A DNA stretch of 64,000 nucleotides from Pseudomonas fluorescens (GCF_005938625.1 NZ_VCNJ01000014.1:62001-126000), one strand, 5' to 3'; numbered from the stretch's first letter, positions 43,496-53,888 are shown. Numbers and translations: made by a program. Notes: generated by a model from the sequence alone, not told the origin.

Positions 43496-45314
43496 TCTGG
43501 CCGATGACACGCCAGCCGTAAAGCGTGTCGACCGGCTGAGCTGGGCAGAAGTCCGGCGACTGGCACTGACACACAAAAAATCCCTGTGGATCGCTAACGG
43601 CGTGGCCGTTCTGGCGACGCTATGCAGCGTGCCGATTCCGTTGCTGTTGCCGTTGCTGGTCGATGAGGTGTTGCTCGGCCACGGCGATGCCGCGCTGAAA
43701 GTGATGAACCATGTACTGCCGACAATGTGGCAGCAGGCGGCGGGTTACATCGGCTTGATGCTGTTGGTCACCCTGACGTTGCGATGTGGCTCGCTGTGCT
43801 TTGGCGTGTTGCAGTCGCGGCTGTTCGCACGACTGGCCAAAGACATCGTCTACCGCATTCGCGTACGCCTGATCGAACGCCTCAAGCGCATTTCCCTCGG
43901 CGAATACGAAAGCCTGGGCAGCGGCACGGTGACCACGCACCTGGTCACGGACCTCGATACCCTCGACAAATTCGTTGGCGAAACCCTCAGCCGCTTTCTG
44001 GTGGCGATGCTCACACTGGTCGGTACCGCGAGCATCCTGATGTGGATGCACTGGAAACTGGCGCTGCTGATTCTGCTGTTCAACCCGCTGGTGATCTACG
44101 CCACGGTGCAGTTGGGCAAACGGGTCAAACACCTGAAGAAACTCGAGAACGACAGTACCTCGCGCTTCACTCAGGCGTTGAGCGAAACCCTTGATGCGAT
44201 TCAGGAAATCCGTGCCGGCAACCGTCAGGGCTTCTTCCTCGGGCGACTCGGCCTGCGTGCGCAGGAAGTGCGCAATTACGCGGTCAACTCGCAGTGGAAA
44301 ACCGACGCCTCGAACCGCGCCAGTGGTTTGCTCTTCCAGTTCGGCATCGACATATTCCGCGCGGCGGCGATGCTCACGGTGTTGTTCTCCGACCTGTCGA
44401 TCGGCCAGATGCTCGCGGTGTTCAGTTACCTGTGGTTCATGATCGGCCCGGTCGAACAACTGCTCAACCTGCAATACGCCTACTACGCGGCGGGCGGGGC
44501 GCTGGCGCGGATCAACGAACTGCTGGCGCGCGCCGATGAGCCGCAATATCCCGGCGGTGTCGATCCGTTCAAGGGCCGCGATACGGTGGGTATTCAGGTG
44601 CAGGGTTTGAGCTTTGGTTACGGCGATGAGCTGGTGCTGGATCAACTCGACCTGTCGATTGCCCCTGGTGAGAAAGTCGCGATCGTCGGCGCCAGCGGTG
44701 GCGGCAAAAGTACCCTCGTGCAGTTGCTGTTGGGTTTGTACACGCCACTGGCCGGGACCATTCGTTTCGGCGGTTCGACCCAACAGGAAATCGGCCTGGA
44801 CACGGTTCGCGAAAACGTTGCGGTGGTGTTGCAGCACCCGGCACTGTTCAACGATACCGTGCGCGCCAACCTCACCATGGGCCGCACTCGCAGCGACGAA
44901 GCCTGCTGGCAGGCATTGGAAATCGCTCAGCTCGAAGCGACCATCCGCGCCTTGCCCAATGGTCTGGACAGTATTGTCGGCCGCTCCGGCGTGCGCCTGT
45001 CTGGCGGTCAACGACAACGTCTGGCCATCGCGCGGATGATCCTCGCCGAGCCGAAAGTCGTCATCCTCGACGAAGCCACTTCGGCCCTCGACGCCGCGAC
45101 CGAGTACAACCTGCACCAAGCCATGGCGCGCTTCCTCAATGGCCGCACCACGCTGATCATTGCCCACAGACTGTCGGCAGTGAAGCAGGCTGATCGCGTG
45201 CTGGTGTTTGACGGTGGTCAGGTTGCCGAAGATGGCGATCATCAGCAGTTGATTGCCGATGGTGGCCTGTATGCCAAGCTCTATGGTCACCTGCAGCAGA
45301 TCCAGCGCCCTTGA
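43488..45314 (+). CDS. ABC exporter, fused permease and ATPase
   Basis: A 608-residue half-transporter: six-helix exporter domain to about residue 330, then a nucleotide-binding domain with Walker A GASGGGKSTL, signature LSGGQRQRLAIAR and Walker B KVVILDEATSALD. The GTG at 43488 is preferred to GTG 43479, which is too close to the GGAG site. It probably works as a homodimer exporting lipid, peptide or drug. It is the last gene of the trhO-dsbA-like operon. Confidence 0.92.
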   Translation: MSDLADDTPAVKRVDRLSWAEVRRLALTHKKSLWIANGVAVLATLCSVPIPLLLPLLVDEVLLGHGDAALKVMNHVLPTMWQQAAGYIGLMLLVTLTLRCGSLCFGVLQSRLFARLAKDIVYRIRVRLIERLKRISLGEYESLGSGTVTTHLVTDLDTLDKFVGETLSRFLVAMLTLVGTASILMWMHWKLALLILLFNPLVIYATVQLGKRVKHLKKLENDSTSRFTQALSETLDAIQEIRAGNRQGFFLGRLGLRAQEVRNYAVNSQWKTDASNRASGLLFQFGIDIFRAAAMLTVLFSDLSIGQMLAVFSYLWFMIGPVEQLLNLQYAYYAAGGALARINELLARADEPQYPGGVDPFKGRDTVGIQVQGLSFGYGDELVLDQLDLSIAPGEKVAIVGASGGGKSTLVQLLLGLYTPLAGTIRFGGSTQQEIGLDTVRENVAVVLQHPALFNDTVRANLTMGRTRSDEACWQALEIAQLEATIRALPNGLDSIVGRSGVRLSGGQRQRLAIARMILAEPKVVILDEATSALDAATEYNLHQAMARFLNGRTTLIIAHRLSAVKQADRVLVFDGGQVAEDGDHQQLIADGGLYAKLYGHLQQIQRP

Positions 45315-45515
45315 GTTTCCTCCCGGTTTCTGTGCTTAGTGCTTGAATTGCATTGAGTAAAATCAACCGGAACGCTCAAGCAGACCAGCCATTTGCACAA
45401 TCGACCTAGAGGACGGCAGAGCTGTCCCTTTGACTTGTCGAAAATTAGCCTAGGCTGAGCTGTCAGGAGCGGGATTTTCCGGTGTTCATCTGGCAGTGCT
45501 TGCGCAAGGGATCTC

Positions 45516-47975
45516 ATGAAGCAAAAGCGGACTCTCGGAACGCCACGGTTGTTGGGCATCGTCTGGCCATTTATTGCCGTCGTGTTATTCCAGGCGTTAT
45601 TGGGCGGCGTGAGTCTTTACGTGCTCTCGGCCGTTCGCGGTTATGTCGCCGGTGAAAGCCTCTGGTCCAAGGGCCAGAAAGACGCGATTTATTACCTCAA
45701 TCTGTACGCCGACAGTCGCGACGAGGCGATTTTCCTCAAATATCGCAATGCGATTGCCGTGCCGCAAGGCGGGCATCAGTTGCGTCTGGCGCTGGATCAT
45801 CAGCCGCCGGATCTGGCCGCAGCGCGTGAAGGTATTCTCAAGGGCGGCAACCACCCGGACGACGTCTCCAGCCTGATCTGGCTGTACCTCAACTTCCGCC
45901 ACTTCAGTTATCTGGAAACTGCCATTGACCGCTGGACGGTCGGTGACGCCTATCTGGTCGAGCTGGATGACGTGGCGCAGGAGATGCACCGCAGCATCTC
46001 GCAGAACACCGCCAACAGTGCCGATATCAAGCGCTGGAAGGCGCGGATTTTCGCCGTCAACGATGGCGTGACGCCGGCGGCGAAAGCCTTCAGCGATGCC
46101 TTGGGCGAAGGCTCGCGGATGATCATGCGTCTGCTGCTGTTCACCAACCTGGCGACGGCACTTGGGCTGATCGTGCTGGCCTTGTGGCGCACGCACAAAC
46201 TGCTCAAGCAGCGCCACGCTTTTGCCGAGGCGTTGCAACTGGAGAAGGATCGGGCGCACGTCACCTTGCATTCGATCGGTGATGGCGTCATCACCACCGA
46301 TGTCAGCGGCGCCATCGATTACATGAACCCCGCCGCCGAGGCCATGACCCACTGGAAGGCCGAGCAGGCGGCCGGCCTGCCGCTGGCCGCGCTGTTCAAC
46401 TTGCTCGACGACAATGCCCAGGCCGAAGGCCTGACGCTGATCGAGCACATCCTCAGCGGTAAGCTAAGTGGCGGCAGCGAGCACTCGAAACTGATCCAGC
46501 GTCTGGATGGCACGACGTTATCGGTGACGCTGGTCGGCGCGCCGATCCGCAATGCCGGCAAGGTCAGCGGCACGGTGCTGGTGTTGCACGACATGACTCA
46601 GGAGCGGCAGTACATCGCCAATCTGTCGTGGCAGGCCACCCATGATGCGCTGACCGGGCTGGCCAACCGTCGCGAGTTCGAATATCGGCTGGAGCAGGCG
46701 CTGCACAATCTCACGCGCCATTCCGGTCGGCATGCGCTGATGTTCCTCGACCTCGATCAATTCAAACTGGTCAACGACACCTGTGGTCACGCCGCCGGTG
46801 ATGAGCTGTTGCGGCACATTTGCACGCTGCTGCAATCGGGGCTGCGCGAGGGCGATACGCTGGCACGACTTGGCGGCGATGAGTTCGGCATTCTGCTGGA
46901 AAACTGCGCGCCAGATGCGGCCGAGAAAATCGCCGAGGCGCTGCGCCAGACTGTGCAGAATCTGCACTTTGTCTGGAAGGGGCGGCCGTTCCTGACCACG
47001 GTGAGCATTGGTCTGGTGCATATCACGCAGACCCCGACGACCCTTGAATCCTCATTACGCGCCGCCGATATGGCCTGTTACATGGCCAAGGAGAAGGGCC
47101 GCAACCGGGTGCAGGTCTACCACGCCGACGATTCCGAGCTGTCGCTGCGCTTTGGTGAAATGGCCTGGGTGCAGCGACTGCACATGGCGCTGGAGGAAAA
47201 CCGTTTTTGTCTGTACGCCCAGGAAATCGCGCCGCTCAAGCCGGGCGACAACAAGGGTGGGCACATCGAGATTCTGCTGCGACTGCATGATGAAGCCGGG
47301 CGGATGATCCTGCCGGACAGTTTCATTCCCGCTGCAGAGCGCTACGGTTTGATGAGTCAACTGGACCGTTGGGTAGTTCAGAACGTATTCAAGGTTATTG
47401 CTCAATGTATTGCACAAGAACATCAAGAACCTTTAGCAATGTGTGCGATTAATCTGTCAGGCATTACTATAGGAGATGACGCGTTTTTGCACTTTCTGCG
47501 CGAGCAGTTTGTTAACTATGCAATACCGCCTGAAATGATTTGTTTTGAAATTACAGAAACCAGTGCAATTGCAAATCTGGGCAGCGCAATTAGATTTATT
47601 AATGAACTCAAAGGCTTAGGTTGCTACTTTTCGTTAGATGACTTTTGCGCCGGAATGTCTTCATTCGCTTATCTGAAACATTTGCCTGTAGACTTCCTGA
47701 AGATCGACGGGAGTTTCGTAAAGGATATGCTGGACGACCCGATTAACCGCGCAATGGTCGAAGTGATCAATCACATCGGGCATGTCATGGGTAAGCAGAC
47801 AATTGCCGAGTTTGTTGAAACAACCCAGATCGAGCAGGCATTGCTTGAAATTGGTGTGGATTACGCTCAGGGTTATGTTATAGAACGCCCACAGTTGTTT
47901 ACCTGTGACAGTTTGCAAAGTCGGCCCGCCAGACCGCAACCGCTGTTATTCAAAGCGCCTGGCACGTTCCGTTGA
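45516..47975 (+). CDS. membrane PAS-GGDEF-EAL cyclic-di-GMP protein
   Basis: An 819-residue protein. A first helix near residues 12-38 and a second at about 205-225 (LLLFTNLATALGLIVLALW) enclose a periplasmic sensor loop. PAS is about 240-370, GGDEF about 385-545 with LARLGGDEF and an inhibitory-site RxxD (REGD) five residues earlier, and EAL about 555-800. The EAL site reads EILLR (ExLxR kept), with CAINLSG, EITET, DDFCAG, FLKIDGSF and QGYVIERP, so both activities are plausible. Bases about 47370-47710 are strikingly AT-rich. A TenA gene follows closely. Confidence 0.94.
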   Translation: MKQKRTLGTPRLLGIVWPFIAVVLFQALLGGVSLYVLSAVRGYVAGESLWSKGQKDAIYYLNLYADSRDEAIFLKYRNAIAVPQGGHQLRLALDHQPPDLAAAREGILKGGNHPDDVSSLIWLYLNFRHFSYLETAIDRWTVGDAYLVELDDVAQEMHRSISQNTANSADIKRWKARIFAVNDGVTPAAKAFSDALGEGSRMIMRLLLFTNLATALGLIVLALWRTHKLLKQRHAFAEALQLEKDRAHVTLHSIGDGVITTDVSGAIDYMNPAAEAMTHWKAEQAAGLPLAALFNLLDDNAQAEGLTLIEHILSGKLSGGSEHSKLIQRLDGTTLSVTLVGAPIRNAGKVSGTVLVLHDMTQERQYIANLSWQATHDALTGLANRREFEYRLEQALHNLTRHSGRHALMFLDLDQFKLVNDTCGHAAGDELLRHICTLLQSGLREGDTLARLGGDEFGILLENCAPDAAEKIAEALRQTVQNLHFVWKGRPFLTTVSIGLVHITQTPTTLESSLRAADMACYMAKEKGRNRVQVYHADDSELSLRFGEMAWVQRLHMALEENRFCLYAQEIAPLKPGDNKGGHIEILLRLHDEAGRMILPDSFIPAAERYGLMSQLDRWVVQNVFKVIAQCIAQEHQEPLAMCAINLSGITIGDDAFLHFLREQFVNYAIPPEMICFEITETSAIANLGSAIRFINELKGLGCYFSLDDFCAGMSSFAYLKHLPVDFLKIDGSFVKDMLDDPINRAMVEVINHIGHVMGKQTIAEFVETTQIEQALLEIGVDYAQGYVIERPQLFTCDSLQSRPARPQPLLFKAPGTFR

Positions 47976-48021
47976 AGTCTCTCGCCGATCCTTACAATCA
48001 CAAATCAAAAGGAGCCGAACA

Positions 48022-48816
48022 GTGATCGACACATTCAACCGAACCGGACCACTCATGGAAGCTGCAAGTTATCCAGCCTGGGCGCAACAGCTCATACAGG
48101 ATTGCAGCGAGAGCAAGCGCCGGGTTGTCGAACATGAACTTTACCTGCGCATGCGTGATAACAAGCTCAGTGCCAGAACCATGCGTCAGTACCTGATCGG
48201 GGGCTGGCCGGTGGTTGAGCAGTTTGCGTTGTACATGGCGCAGAATCTCACCAAAACCAGGTTTGCCCGTCACCCGGGCGAAGACATGGCGCGGCGCTGG
48301 CTGATGCGCAATATCCGCGTTGAACTCAATCACGCCGATTATTGGGTGCATTGGAGCCGTGCCCATGGCGTCAGTCTGGAAGACCTTCAGGCTCAACAGG
48401 TGCCGCCTGAGTTGCATGCCTTGAGTCATTGGTGCTGGCACACCAGTTCTGCCGATTCGCTGATCGTGGCCATTGCCGCCACCAACTATGCCATTGAGGG
48501 CGCGACCGGGGAGTGGTCGGCGCTGGTCTGCTCCACCGGCGTGTATGCCGCAGCGTTTCCCGAAGAGGATCGCAAGCGCGCGATGAAGTGGCTGAAGATG
48601 CATGCCCAGTACGACGATGCCCATCCTTGGGAAGCGCTGGAAATCATCTGCACCCTGGCCGGGATGAACCCGAGCAAGGCCTTGCAGGCCGAGCTGCGTC
48701 AGGCTGTGTGCAAGAGCTATGACTACATGTATCTGTTTCTGGAGCGCTGCATGCAACTGGAGACGTCGGAACGCTTGTTGGTCAACCGAGAGCGCAGGGC
48801 GGTAGTCGAGAGCTGA
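48022..48816 (+). CDS. TenA/heme-oxygenase-fold family protein
   Basis: A 264-residue all-helical protein of the TenA/PqqC/heme-oxygenase-like superfamily (YPAWAQQLIQDCSESKRRVV, GWPVVEQFALYMAQNL, RNIRVELNHADYWVHWSRAH, NYAIEGATGEWSALV). The start is GTG 48022 with AGGAG eight bases before it; upstream in-frame codons overlap the GGDEF-EAL gene. The enzyme could act in thiamine-type salvage, but the Glu/His set looks closer to iron-binding relatives. The reaction is not known. It lies 46 bp after the c-di-GMP gene and probably shares its transcript. Confidence 0.85.
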   Translation: MIDTFNRTGPLMEAASYPAWAQQLIQDCSESKRRVVEHELYLRMRDNKLSARTMRQYLIGGWPVVEQFALYMAQNLTKTRFARHPGEDMARRWLMRNIRVELNHADYWVHWSRAHGVSLEDLQAQQVPPELHALSHWCWHTSSADSLIVAIAATNYAIEGATGEWSALVCSTGVYAAAFPEEDRKRAMKWLKMHAQYDDAHPWEALEIICTLAGMNPSKALQAELRQAVCKSYDYMYLFLERCMQLETSERLLVNRERRAVVES

Positions 48817-48840
48817 TATTCGGCTTCACACAAAACCAAT

Positions 48841-48928
48841 GTGGGAGCGAGCTCGCTCGCGAAGGGGGCGTGTCAGTCAGCATTGTTTTGACTGGTACAC
48901 CGCTTTCGCGAGCAAGCTCGCTTCCACA
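48841..48928. repeat. REP doublet (GGGAGCGAGC type)
   Basis: GTGGGAGCGAGCTCGCTCGC and the inverse GCGAGCAAGCTCGCTTCCAC, with single-base differences, lie between the convergent TenA and GGDEF genes. Confidence 0.9.
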
Positions 48929-48952
48929 CTGTCTTGTGTTGCCTGAATGGCC

Positions 48953-49879
48953 TTAGCCCGCCATCGCCAGGCGGTTACGACCCTCGCGCTTGGCCACATA
49001 CAGCGCACTGTCAGCCCGGCGCAGCAAGCTGTCAGCCGATTCGCCCGGCAATAAAGTCGAACATCCCAGACTAACCGTCAATTCGATCAACTGCCCGTCC
49101 GCATAGTATTCGGCGGCCTGTGCCGCATAGCGCAGTCGTTCGCCGACCATCGCTGCCGCTTCGCGGCTGGTGTTGGACAGCAGAATCAGAAACTCTTCGC
49201 CGCCGTATCGGAACACCATATCGACATTGCGCAGTTGGGCCTTGATCGTCGCGGCGATGGCTTTAAGCACATCATCGCCGGCGCTGTGGCCATGGCTGTC
49301 GTTGACCCGTTTGAAGTGGTCGATATCGAGCATCAGCAGCGACAACGGTTGCAGATGTCGACGCGACATCTCGATTTCCCGCTGCAGGGTCTGCTCCATG
49401 GCAATGCGATTGCCGGCGCCGGTCAGCGGATCGCGCAGAGCGCTCTGGGTCGCCTCACGGTAAAGCAGGGCGTTGCGCATCGGGTACAGCAAGGATGACA
49501 GCAGAGATTCCAGCTGGCCTTGTTCCTTGTCGTTGAAACGCTGATTGCGGCGAAACACCAGTTCGCCCATGTGCTCGCCTTCGTGGCTCAGGCTGTAGCT
49601 GATCGAATGGTGGCCGCGGGTACCGAATTCCAGGCGCAGATCGCTGCCTTGGTGCACGTAACTCAGCGCATCCAGCGGCACAAGGCGCTGAACTTCGCGG
49701 AAAAACAGACCTAGGATGCGTTGCGGTTCGAGGCTGGTTTGCAGTTGCAGGCTCATTTGCTGGCGCAATTGCGCCAGACTGGCCGGTCGCTCCAGAAGGG
49801 GCGGCAGTTGACCAAAGCCCAGGCGTTGCAATTTGGCACTGTCAAAGTCAATTGCATTGGTCTGGGAGGGTGATTTCAT
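48953..49879 (-). CDS. GAF-like/GGDEF diguanylate cyclase
   Basis: A 308-residue soluble protein. Residues about 40-140 look like a GAF-type sensor (REVQRLVPLDALSYVHQGSD). Residues about 145-305 are a GGDEF domain with FRYGGEEFLILL, the inhibitory-site RxxD (RNVD) five residues before it, and LDIDHFKRVNDSHGHSAGDD. It should make cyclic-di-GMP with product inhibition. No membrane segment is seen. It converges on the TenA gene; the preceding cyclase/phosphodiesterase gene lies nearby but on the other strand. Confidence 0.93.
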   Translation of the reverse strand: MKSPSQTNAIDFDSAKLQRLGFGQLPPLLERPASLAQLRQQMSLQLQTSLEPQRILGLFFREVQRLVPLDALSYVHQGSDLRLEFGTRGHHSISYSLSHEGEHMGELVFRRNQRFNDKEQGQLESLLSSLLYPMRNALLYREATQSALRDPLTGAGNRIAMEQTLQREIEMSRRHLQPLSLLMLDIDHFKRVNDSHGHSAGDDVLKAIAATIKAQLRNVDMVFRYGGEEFLILLSNTSREAAAMVGERLRYAAQAAEYYADGQLIELTVSLGCSTLLPGESADSLLRRADSALYVAKREGRNRLAMAG

Positions 49880-50240
49880 ATGGCGTGAACCCTTAGCGGT
49901 AAGTCCGTCTTACAGGCTGGGTGAGAGCGGCTATGGGCTGCGCGTCATACTGATCCATCAGTCCCGTAGGACGTTTGGCGTAAGTTTAGTCTGCCGGATG
50001 ACGATTAGTCAGCTATCGAAATCGGCTTCGCCCCATTGCCTTCACGCGGCTTGCTTTGAGAGAAGTTAGAGCGAAAGTCGTGCCATTCGGTTCGGTTTTA
50101 TTTAAACCGTTTGGAATCAATGATTTGGATACGGGGATGAGAGGTGGGTGCTGGAAAATTGACTGAATTGTGACGGTCGTGGGCGGCAAATGCCTGCCGC
50201 GACAGGAATCTGCCGCGGCAACAAATGCGACGTATGGCAG
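49880..50240. other. gap between the GGDEF gene and yciK-like gene
   Basis: These 361 bases have no convincing gene. They contain the GGDEF-gene promoter region, a CGGTTT-tattt-AAACCG hairpin at 50093-50109 and a GCGGCA-aatgcc-TGCCGC hairpin at 50183-50200 near the end of the following minus-strand gene. The latter has no T tract, so it is not a standard terminator. Confidence 0.5.
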
Positions 50241-50981
50241 TTATTGCGCGTTGAATGCCTGACCGTTGATGCCGGTGCTGTCCGGGCCCATCAGGTACAG
50301 ATAGACCGGCATGATTTCTTCCGGTGTCGGATTGTTCAGCGGGTTTTCTCCCGGATAGGCCTGCGCACGCATGCTGGTGCGCGTACCGCCCGGGTTGATG
50401 CTGTTGGAGCGAACTGGTGCCACGCCGTCGACTTCATCGGCCAGGGTTTGCATCAGGCCTTCGGTGGCGAACTTCGACACGCCATAAGCGCCCCAGTACG
50501 CACGGCCCTTGCGGCCGACGCTGCTGGAGGTGAACACCACCGAGGCGTCTTGTGACAGCTTGAGCAGCGGCAGCAGGGTGCTGGTCAGCATGAACATGGC
50601 GTTGACGTTGACCTGCATGACACGCATGAAGTTTTCGCCGGACAACTGCTCGATCGGCGTGCGTGGGCCGATGATCGAGGCATTGTGCAGCAGGCCGTCG
50701 AGGTGGCCGAATTCGGCTTCGATCATCGCCGCCAGTTCATCGTACTGATGGGGCAGGGCGGTTTCCAGGTTGAACGGAATCACGGCGGGTTGCGGATGCC
50801 CGGCAGCTTCGATCTCGTCATAGACCTGCGTCAGATTGGCTTCGGTCTTGCCCAGCAGCAGTACCGTAGCGCCATGAGCAGCGTAGGTTTTTGCGGCAGC
50901 CGCGCCGATGCCACGACCGGCACCGGTGACCAGAATGACCCGATCCTTGAGCAATTCGGGACGAGCGGAGTAATCAAACAT
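50241..50981 (-). CDS. YciK-family short-chain oxidoreductase
   Basis: A 246-residue SDR with cofactor motif ILVTGAGRGIGAAAAKTYAA, NAS in LLHNASIIGPRTPI, and catalytic SSSVGRKGRAYWGAYGVSKF. The pattern SINPGGTRTSMRAQAYPGEN is typical of YciK. Its function is not established; the gene order yciK-mupP-ubiG is conserved in pseudomonads. It is the last gene of a minus-strand group. Confidence 0.92.
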   Translation of the reverse strand: MFDYSARPELLKDRVILVTGAGRGIGAAAAKTYAAHGATVLLLGKTEANLTQVYDEIEAAGHPQPAVIPFNLETALPHQYDELAAMIEAEFGHLDGLLHNASIIGPRTPIEQLSGENFMRVMQVNVNAMFMLTSTLLPLLKLSQDASVVFTSSSVGRKGRAYWGAYGVSKFATEGLMQTLADEVDGVAPVRSNSINPGGTRTSMRAQAYPGENPLNNPTPEEIMPVYLYLMGPDSTGINGQAFNAQ

Positions 50982-51053
50982 AAAAACCTCATCAAGTCAG
51001 ATCGTTCCCATGCGCAGCAAAGGAATGCAGCCAATGACGCTCTGCGTCAGGTC

Positions 51054-51725
51054 TCAGCAACTGCAAAGCGCGCTATCGAGCACCTTGCGCAGCTCCGACG
51101 GATGATCCACCACCACGTCCGCACCCCAATGCCGCGGGTTGTCGTCCGGGTGGATATAGCCAAACGTCACCGCCGCAGTTTTCGTACCGGCATCGCGGCC
51201 CGATTCGATATCGCGTAGATCATCGCCCACAAACAGAACCGTCGATGGATCCAGATCAAGCATTTTGCACGCGAGGATCAACGGCTCCGGATCCGGTTTG
51301 CTGTTCTTCACGTGATCCGGGCAGATCAGCAGTGCCGAACGCTCGGCCAGCCCCAGTTGTTGCATGATCGGCTCGGCAAAACGCAACGGCTTGTTGGTCA
51401 CCACGCCCCAGATCAGGTTGGCCTTCTCGATATCGGCGAGCAGTTCGCCCATGCCGTCGAACAGTTTGCTGTGCACCGCGCAGCCGACCAGATAGCGCTC
51501 AAGAAACTCCAGGCGCAGTTCTTCGAAGCCCGGCGATTCCGGGTCCATGGAAAACGTCACCGCGACCATCGCTTTGGCGCCACCGGAAATCTCGTCGCGA
51601 ATGTGCTTGTCATTGATCGGCGGCAAGCCACGATCGGCACGCATCGCCTGACAGATGGCGATGAAGTCCGGCGCCGTGTCGAGCAGGGTGCCATCCATGT
51701 CGAAGAGAACTGCTCTGATGGCCAT
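51054..51725 (-). CDS. mupP: N-acetylmuramic acid 6-phosphate phosphatase
   Basis: A 223-residue HAD phosphatase ([58 protein letters not shown]). In pseudomonads the phosphoglycolate phosphatase-like gene beside ubiG is MupP, which dephosphorylates MurNAc-6-phosphate in the recycling route that bypasses de novo UDP-MurNAc synthesis. The call rests on the neighbour set as well as sequence; gph would be the alternative. It starts 4 bp from the ubiG stop. Confidence 0.9.
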   Translation of the reverse strand: MAIRAVLFDMDGTLLDTAPDFIAICQAMRADRGLPPINDKHIRDEISGGAKAMVAVTFSMDPESPGFEELRLEFLERYLVGCAVHSKLFDGMGELLADIEKANLIWGVVTNKPLRFAEPIMQQLGLAERSALLICPDHVKNSKPDPEPLILACKMLDLDPSTVLFVGDDLRDIESGRDAGTKTAAVTFGYIHPDDNPRHWGADVVVDHPSELRKVLDSALCSC

Positions 51726-51729
51726 CGGC

Positions 51730-52428
51730 TTATTCCTCGCGCAGGGTCTGGATCATGTAGTTGACGTCAACGTCGTTGGCCAGCTTGTAGTGCTTGGTCA
51801 GCGGGTTGTAGGTCAAGCCGATGATGTCCTTGACGGTCAGGCCGGCCATGCGGCTCCAGGCGCCCAGCTCGGACGGGCGGATGAATTTCTTGAAGTCATG
51901 GGTGCCGCGCGGCAGCAGCTTCATGATGTATTCGGCGCCGATGATGGCGAACAGGTACGCCTTCGGGTTGCGGTTGATGGTCGAGAAGAACACTTGGCCG
52001 CCGGGCTTGACCATGCGGAAGCAGGCGAGGATCACCGATGATGGATCAGGCACGTGCTCGAGCATCTCGAGGCAGGTCACTACGTCGAACTGCTCAGGCA
52101 TTTCTTCAGCGAGGGCTTCTGCGGTGATCTGGCGGTATTCGACGCTGACGCCGGATTCCAGCTGATGCAATTGCGCGACCGCCAGCGGCGCTTCGCCCAT
52201 GTCGATGCCCATCACGGTGGCACCGCGTTGCGCCATGGCTTCGCTGAGGATGCCGCCGCCGCAACCGACGTCGAGGACCTTCTTGCCAGCCAGATTGACC
52301 CGTTCGTCAATCCAGTTGACCCGCAGCGGGTTGATGTCGTGCAGCGGTTTGAATTCGCTTTCGCGGTCCCACCAGCGATGGGCCAGGGCTTCGAATTTGG
52401 CGATTTCGGCGTGGTCGACGTTGCTCAT
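51730..52428 (-). CDS. ubiG: ubiquinone O-methyltransferase
   Basis: A 232-residue methyltransferase that makes both O-methylations in ubiquinone synthesis. SAM-binding motif [20 protein letters not shown] and the UbiG piece [20 protein letters not shown], then LYNPLTK-like [13 protein letters not shown], are clear. The start at 52428 has AGAGGA upstream; the frame stays open 63 codons more into mtaD-side DNA without family features. It is followed at 4 bp by mupP, so they are co-transcribed. Confidence 0.96.
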   Translation of the reverse strand: MSNVDHAEIAKFEALAHRWWDRESEFKPLHDINPLRVNWIDERVNLAGKKVLDVGCGGGILSEAMAQRGATVMGIDMGEAPLAVAQLHQLESGVSVEYRQITAEALAEEMPEQFDVVTCLEMLEHVPDPSSVILACFRMVKPGGQVFFSTINRNPKAYLFAIIGAEYIMKLLPRGTHDFKKFIRPSELGAWSRMAGLTVKDIIGLTYNPLTKHYKLANDVDVNYMIQTLREE

Positions 52429-52484
52429 GTTCAATCCTCTAAAACTTAAAAAGTGCTGTAGCTCTGGCGTTTGCGCCAGAGTGT

Positions 52485-53819
52485 TTACGATTCGGTGTGG
52501 CCGCTGATGCGCTGGCCCCAGGCCCGAGCGGTGGCGCCCAGTTGCTCTTCGTCCATGCGCGTCAGGCGTCGGTCGTCGAGTAGTTGTCTGCCGGCGACCC
52601 ACAGGTGTTTCACGCAATCGCGACCAGTGGCATATATAAGCTGCGAAACCGGGTCGTACACCGGTTGCTGTGCCAGGCCGGACAGGTCGAAAGCGACGAT
52701 GTCGGCAGCTTTGCCGATTTCCAGTGAGCCGACTTGCGTCTCGATCCCCAGTGCGCGCGCGCCATTCAGGGTGGCCATGCGCAGTGCCCGATGGGCGTCC
52801 AGCGCCGTGGCCGAGCCGGCCACGGCTTTGGCCAGCAGCGCGGCGGTGCGGGTTTCGCCGAGCAGGTCGAGATCATTGTTGCTTGCCGCGCCATCGGTGC
52901 CGACCGCGACATTAACCCCAGCCTGCCACAAACGCTCGACCGGGCAGAAGCCGCTGGCGAGTTTCAGGTTGGATTCCGGGCAATGGATCACGCTGGTGTT
53001 GCTTTCTACCAGCAACGCCAGGTCGTCATCGCTGATCTGGGTCATGTGCACGGCCTGGAAGCGCGGGCCCAGCAGGCCGAGACGGCCAAGGCGAGCGAGC
53101 GGGCGTTCGCCGCGCTGCTCCAGTGACTGCTGAACTTCGAAAGCGGTTTCGTGCACGTGCATATGGATCGAGGCGTCCAGCTCCTCGGCAATCACGCGGA
53201 TTTTCTCGAGGTTCTCGTCACCGACGGTGTACGGTGCATGAGGGCCGAACGTGATCTTGATGCGTTCGTGGTGCTTCAAGTCGCCGAACAACTCGACACC
53301 CTGACGAATGGCTTCATCGGCGCTGCTGGCGCCCGGGATCGGGAAATCAAGGATCGGAATGGCAATTTGCGCGCGAATACCGCTGTTGTGCACGCGTTCA
53401 CTGGCGACTTTCGGGAAGAAATACATGTCCGAAAAACAGGTGATGCCACCCTTGATCTGCTCGGCGATGGCCAGATCAGTGCCGTCACGGACAAACTCTT
53501 CATCGACCCATTTGGCCTCGGCCGGCCAGATGTGGTTTTCCAGCCAGGTCATCAGCGGCAGATCATCGGCGAGGCCACGGAACAGCGTCATCGCCGCGTG
53601 GCCGTGCGCATTGATCAGGCCTGGAGCCAGCAACACATCGGGTAATTCGCGGACTTCCGTGGCGTTACACTTCAATGCTTCGGCGCGCGGGCCGATAAAC
53701 ACGATGCGACCGTCGCGGATGCCCAGGCCGTGCTCCTTGAGCACAACGCCTGCAGGTTCGACGGGTACCAGCCAGGTCGGCAGCAATAATAAGTCGAGCG
53801 CAATGGCAGGTTTCGGCAT
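52485..53819 (-). CDS. TRZ/ATZ-family amidohydrolase, probable methylthioadenosine deaminase
   Basis: A 444-residue amidohydrolase. Metal-binding pieces are [25 protein letters not shown] and [14 protein letters not shown]. Its P. aeruginosa equivalent at the same position beside mtnA is reported to deaminate 5-methylthioadenosine to methylthioinosine. The ATG at 53819 is taken because upstream in-frame sequence (to 54542) overlaps mtnA. It is divergent from mtnA, with a gap of 108 bp, and heads the ubiG-mupP-yciK group. Confidence 0.9.
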   Translation of the reverse strand: MPKPAIALDLLLLPTWLVPVEPAGVVLKEHGLGIRDGRIVFIGPRAEALKCNATEVRELPDVLLAPGLINAHGHAAMTLFRGLADDLPLMTWLENHIWPAEAKWVDEEFVRDGTDLAIAEQIKGGITCFSDMYFFPKVASERVHNSGIRAQIAIPILDFPIPGASSADEAIRQGVELFGDLKHHERIKITFGPHAPYTVGDENLEKIRVIAEELDASIHMHVHETAFEVQQSLEQRGERPLARLGRLGLLGPRFQAVHMTQISDDDLALLVESNTSVIHCPESNLKLASGFCPVERLWQAGVNVAVGTDGAASNNDLDLLGETRTAALLAKAVAGSATALDAHRALRMATLNGARALGIETQVGSLEIGKAADIVAFDLSGLAQQPVYDPVSQLIYATGRDCVKHLWVAGRQLLDDRRLTRMDEEQLGATARAWGQRISGHTES

Positions 53820-53888
53820 CGAGGGTCGGTTCCAGTGCTTTTGTAAAGGATGGCGAAGTATACCCGAGCGTCTTCGCGGGGGGATCGC

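Noticed and set aside
50183..50200. GCGGCA-TGCCGC hairpin as a terminator of the yciK-like gene
   Set aside because: The stem is only six base pairs and no T run follows on the minus strand.
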